This document shows positions 35,003-37,264 of a stretch of DNA of 37,264 bases, piece after piece. Every line of letters starts with the position of its first letter. The stretch's first letter is position 1. The DNA is from Polaribacter sp. Lineage in GTDB: Bacteria > Bacteroidota > Bacteroidia > Flavobacteriales > Flavobacteriaceae. The position numbers and the translations under genes are program-made. The stretch covers positions 1 to 37,264 of the forward strand of contig JALQYN010000005.1 of NCBI GenBank assembly GCA_023254055.1. Reading direction: 5' to 3'. The notes below the pieces were generated by a model. It worked only from the letters and a program-made list of their open reading frames with translations. It was not told where the DNA came from and searched no databases.

Positions 35003-36453
35003 TTCGTATTCGGCAAATCTTGTTTGATAAAGACACCTGTATCTATAAGTTGTTGACTTCTAACAGAATTGTATAAATGCTGAAAATTATTTGAATTGCA
35101 AAATCTGGGTGGATTTGGAGGAATACCATTTACAAAATCAATTACTTCTTTTAATATGGGATCAGTTGTAGTTCCTAAAACGCCTAAATTTAACACATCC
35201 TCATCAGGACATATTGTTATATCCGGCATAAAACCATCCACAAAAGTATTTTCATCATTGTTCAAATACTCTAAGACAATTGGTTGAACTGCGGTTGTGT
35301 GATTTGTGCTTTTCCCGATAGAATCATAATCTATAGAATTATACAATGTAATTGAGCCCGTATTATTTCCATCGGTTGTTTGGCTATTAATAATGTGAAC
35401 ATTTATATAGCTCTTTAAACTGTTGATTAATAATTCTATGGATGAAGAGCTTCCGTTTAATATGATATAAACATCGGTAAGTTCTAAGCTGTTGATAGGT
35501 GTAGAGTTGTATAGTTTGTCCGTATAATTTATCATTAATGAATCTGGTTGATTCAGTTCAAACCAAGATTGCGCTTTGCTATTCCAACGCTTTTTTATAA
35601 ATGGTTGGTCTTTAAACTGTCCGGTAATCATACTGGCAATCTGATTGATGTTCGTTGCAAAACTTCCTCCACCAATGTTATACCGTAAATCTAAAACCAA
35701 TTGATTAACACCTTGACTTTTAAATTGTAAAAACGTGGTGTTTACATCAGACAAATAGTTGCTAGAAAAATCGTTATTATAAATCAAGTAGCCAATATTC
35801 TTTGATCCGGTTATGATATTTTTACTCATAAACACTGAATTATGAGTGTAGGTAGTTTTAGTTAACGGAACATTATTTGCATTTGGAGTCACAATGGTTC
35901 CATTAAAATTAGCCATATTCAATTCAAAAGAAACAGAAGCTCCTTCTAATAAGTTATTATAATTACTTCTAGTTAATTGTACATTGTCTACTCCATAGAA
36001 AAAATCGCCTCTTTTAATATTCTGTATCGAAGCATTTGAATTCGGAAGTATATATTGAACATATCCAATAACATTTGTTGCGCTTCCTGGTTCAGCTATA
36101 ATACCATATTCAACACCATGAGTTGTTGATGTTCTTATACTTGGGCTACGAATTAAATTATAGTCGTTAAGTAAAGTAGATTTGTTATCTGTGGTTGGTC
36201 TGTCGTGTAGTACGTTTAAAAATAGTTCATTTGGAGTTGTAAAACTTCTTAAGTAGTTGTTTAGTTCAGGTTGAGAATTGAACCTTCTGTCTGCTAAATC
36301 CGGAATTTGATCTTGATACAAATAATAAGCGTTCATTGCTTTCCAAACAAAATCATTGATTTCAACATCTCCAGAGATTTCATCAACCTTAGTGCAATTA
36401 AATAAGACAAGTGACATGCATAAAAAAAGTAAAGTCCTAAAGTTGTTTTTCAT
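34999..36453 (-). CDS. S41-family peptidase-like lipoprotein, catalytic lysine apparently lost
   Basis: A 484-residue predicted lipoprotein of the C-terminal processing peptidase (S41) group. The start at 36453 gives MKNNFRTLLFLCMSLVLFNC with lipobox LFN-C at residue 20. The N-terminal NDFVWKAMNAYYLYQDQIPD is the typical Bacteroidota S41 helical domain, followed by a PDZ-like region (about 130-190) and the protease core with LVLDLRYNIGGGSF. The Ser of SSSSIELLINSLKSY (Ser337) fits the catalytic position, but the next motif, TTVGKNVGS in relatives, reads TTDGNNTGS here, so the catalytic Lys is replaced by Asn363. It may bind rather than cut peptides. It is divergent from the ECF sigma gene. 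Confidence 0.82.
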   Translation of the reverse strand: MKNNFRTLLFLCMSLVLFNCTKVDEISGDVEINDFVWKAMNAYYLYQDQIPDLADRRFNSQPELNNYLRSFTTPNELFLNVLHDRPTTDNKSTLLNDYNLIRSPSIRTSTTHGVEYGIIAEPGSATNVIGYVQYILPNSNASIQNIKRGDFFYGVDNVQLTRSNYNNLLEGASVSFELNMANFNGTIVTPNANNVPLTKTTYTHNSVFMSKNIITGSKNIGYLIYNNDFSSNYLSDVNTTFLQFKSQGVNQLVLDLRYNIGGGSFATNINQIASMITGQFKDQPFIKKRWNSKAQSWFELNQPDSLMINYTDKLYNSTPINSLELTDVYIILNGSSSSIELLINSLKSYINVHIINSQTTDGNNTGSITLYNSIDYDSIGKSTNHTTAVQPIVLEYLNNDENTFVDGFMPDITICPDEDVLNLGVLGTTTDPILKEVIDFVNGIPPNPPRFCNSNNFQHLYNSVRSQQLIDTGVFIKQDLPNTN

Positions 36454-36606
36454 TGATGCATCGTTTATTAATAGCCAATTTAAGTAACGCAATTTAGATA
36501 ATTATAGTACATTTAAAAAATTGATGTAACAAAATTAATTGTGCGTCGTCATAAAGGTGTAAAAGCAATTAAAAGAAACATTTTACAAAACAATTATAAA
36601 CAACTA

Positions 36607-37116
36607 ATGAACCAATCAGAATTTTTAAAATCTGTTTTACCTTTTAAAGACAAGGTCTTTCGTTTAGCCAAAAGGCTTTTAGTATCTACTGAAGAAGCAG
36701 AAGATGCAACACAAGAGTTGTACTTTAAATTATGGAAGAACAAAGAAAAAATAGCTGAGTATAAGAATGTTGAAGCATTTGCGATGACAATGACTAAAAA
36801 TTATTGTTTTGACAGATTAAAATCTAAGCAAGCATCAAATTTAACATTGGTTCATAGTAATTATAAAGAAAAAGATACTTCTTTAGATAAAAAGATGGAG
36901 TATCAAGATAGTGTTAGCCAAGTACATAAGCTCATTGAAAAGCTGCCAGAACAGCAAAAGTTAGTTATCCAGTTAAGAGACGTTGAAGAATACGATTTTG
37001 AAGAGATCGGAAAAATGTTAGACTTAAAACCAACTGCAGTTAGAGTAGCCTTATCAAGAGCAAGAAAAACAATAAGAGAAGAACTAATAAAACAACACAA
37101 TTATGGAATTATTTAA
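36607..37116 (+). CDS. ECF-type RNA polymerase sigma factor
   Basis: A 169-residue sigma-70 factor of the extracytoplasmic function group. I chose the ATG at 36607 ([20 protein letters not shown]) over the GTG at 36541. Region 2 spans about residues 10-80, with [20 protein letters not shown] and [20 protein letters not shown]; region 4 is a helix-turn-helix at about 110-165, with [20 protein letters not shown] and [20 protein letters not shown]. It overlaps the next gene by 14 bases, an arrangement usual for a sigma factor with its regulator. Target promoters are unknown. Confidence 0.92.
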   Translation: MNQSEFLKSVLPFKDKVFRLAKRLLVSTEEAEDATQELYFKLWKNKEKIAEYKNVEAFAMTMTKNYCFDRLKSKQASNLTLVHSNYKEKDTSLDKKMEYQDSVSQVHKLIEKLPEQQKLVIQLRDVEEYDFEEIGKMLDLKPTAVRVALSRARKTIREELIKQHNYGII

Positions 37117-37264
37117 AATAGAACAGTTGTTAGAAAAATATTTAAATGCAGAAACTACTTTGCAAGAAGAAGCAACATTAAAAAACTACTTTTTATCAGG
37201 TAATGTAGCTCCACACTTACAAGAGTATGAATCAATGTTTGGTTATTTTGCCTTTAATAAAGCA
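37103..37264 (+). CDS. Small protein after the sigma factor, likely anti-sigma-related (partial)
   Basis: The first 54 codons of a gene that runs off the window. It starts [20 protein letters not shown] and continues with [20 protein letters not shown], a helical pattern that I remember from flavobacterial proteins encoded next to ECF sigma factors. The start overlaps the sigma gene by 14 bases, implying translational coupling. No membrane segment or zinc motif (HxxxCxxC) is seen in the visible part, so it is not a standard ZAS-type anti-sigma factor as far as can be judged. Confidence 0.65.
   Translation, partial: MELFKIEQLLEKYLNAETTLQEEATLKNYFLSGNVAPHLQEYESMFGYFAFNKA

Noticed and set aside
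1..37264. CRISPR array, tRNA genes, insertion sequences or prophage
   Set aside because: No regularly spaced direct repeats, no tRNA cloverleaf with a TTCGANTC-type arm in the gaps, and no transposase, integrase or phage structural protein in any frame.

Overview
This window is AT-rich chromosomal DNA from a bacterium of the Bacteroidota, most likely a marine member of the family Flavobacteriaceae (Polaribacter/Tenacibaculum-like). The evidence is the weak or absent Shine-Dalgarno sequences, several promoters of the Bacteroidota form TTG-N17-23-TAnnTTTG, a two-subunit transketolase, the bacillithiol-linked protein YtxJ, DUF6503 and S41 lipoproteins, an ECF sigma factor overlapping a small downstream gene, and dispersed GTCATTGC...AAGCAATCTGTT repeats. 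The genus is an inference from remembered protein styles, not from a search. No tRNA, rRNA, CRISPR array, prophage or insertion sequence was seen.

Layout. 1-2318 (minus): start of the transketolase C-terminal subunit, then maf, a UbiA prenyltransferase and smpB, read as smpB-ubiA-maf. 2403-4214: a DUF6503 lipoprotein, a secreted histidine phosphatase and an unknown lipoprotein. 4274-7454 (minus): small heat-shock protein and clpB, each followed by a hairpin. 7572-10864: ytxJ, fumarylacetoacetase and, divergently, glyA. 10976-15381 (plus): a CPA1 antiporter, a GCS2-CBS fusion ligase and an aspartoacylase-like zinc hydrolase. 15382-19070: rmuC, a PlsC-like acyltransferase, gcvT and a small membrane protein. 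19298-21737 (plus): secreted Xaa-Pro peptidase, VF530-family protein and a subclass B1 metallo-beta-lactamase, running into convergent topB (21727-24117). 24216-31546 (minus): an EEP-family hydrolase, the threonine operon thrA-thrB-thrC and lysA. 31561-34877: pepT, a BNR-repeat lipoprotein and a patatin. 34880-37264: a truncated secreted ORF, an S41-like lipoprotein lacking the catalytic lysine, an ECF sigma factor and the start of its partner gene.

How the genes fit together. Most are housekeeping genes: one-carbon and glycine metabolism (glyA, gcvT), aspartate-family amino acids (thrABC, lysA), protein quality control (clpB, hsp20, smpB), tyrosine breakdown (fahA) and peptide turnover (pepT, Xaa-Pro peptidase). 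The more unusual items are a Thr/Ile-rich leader ORF before thrA, a dispersed palindromic repeat that has become 24 in-frame codons of topB, a second partial copy between thrB and thrC, a CcrA-like metallo-beta-lactamase with a lipobox, the GCS2-CBS/aspartoacylase pair, and the S41 protein with a degenerate active site. I found no clearly new multi-gene defence or mobile system; the GCS2-CBS/AstE pair is the best candidate for uncharacterised chemistry.
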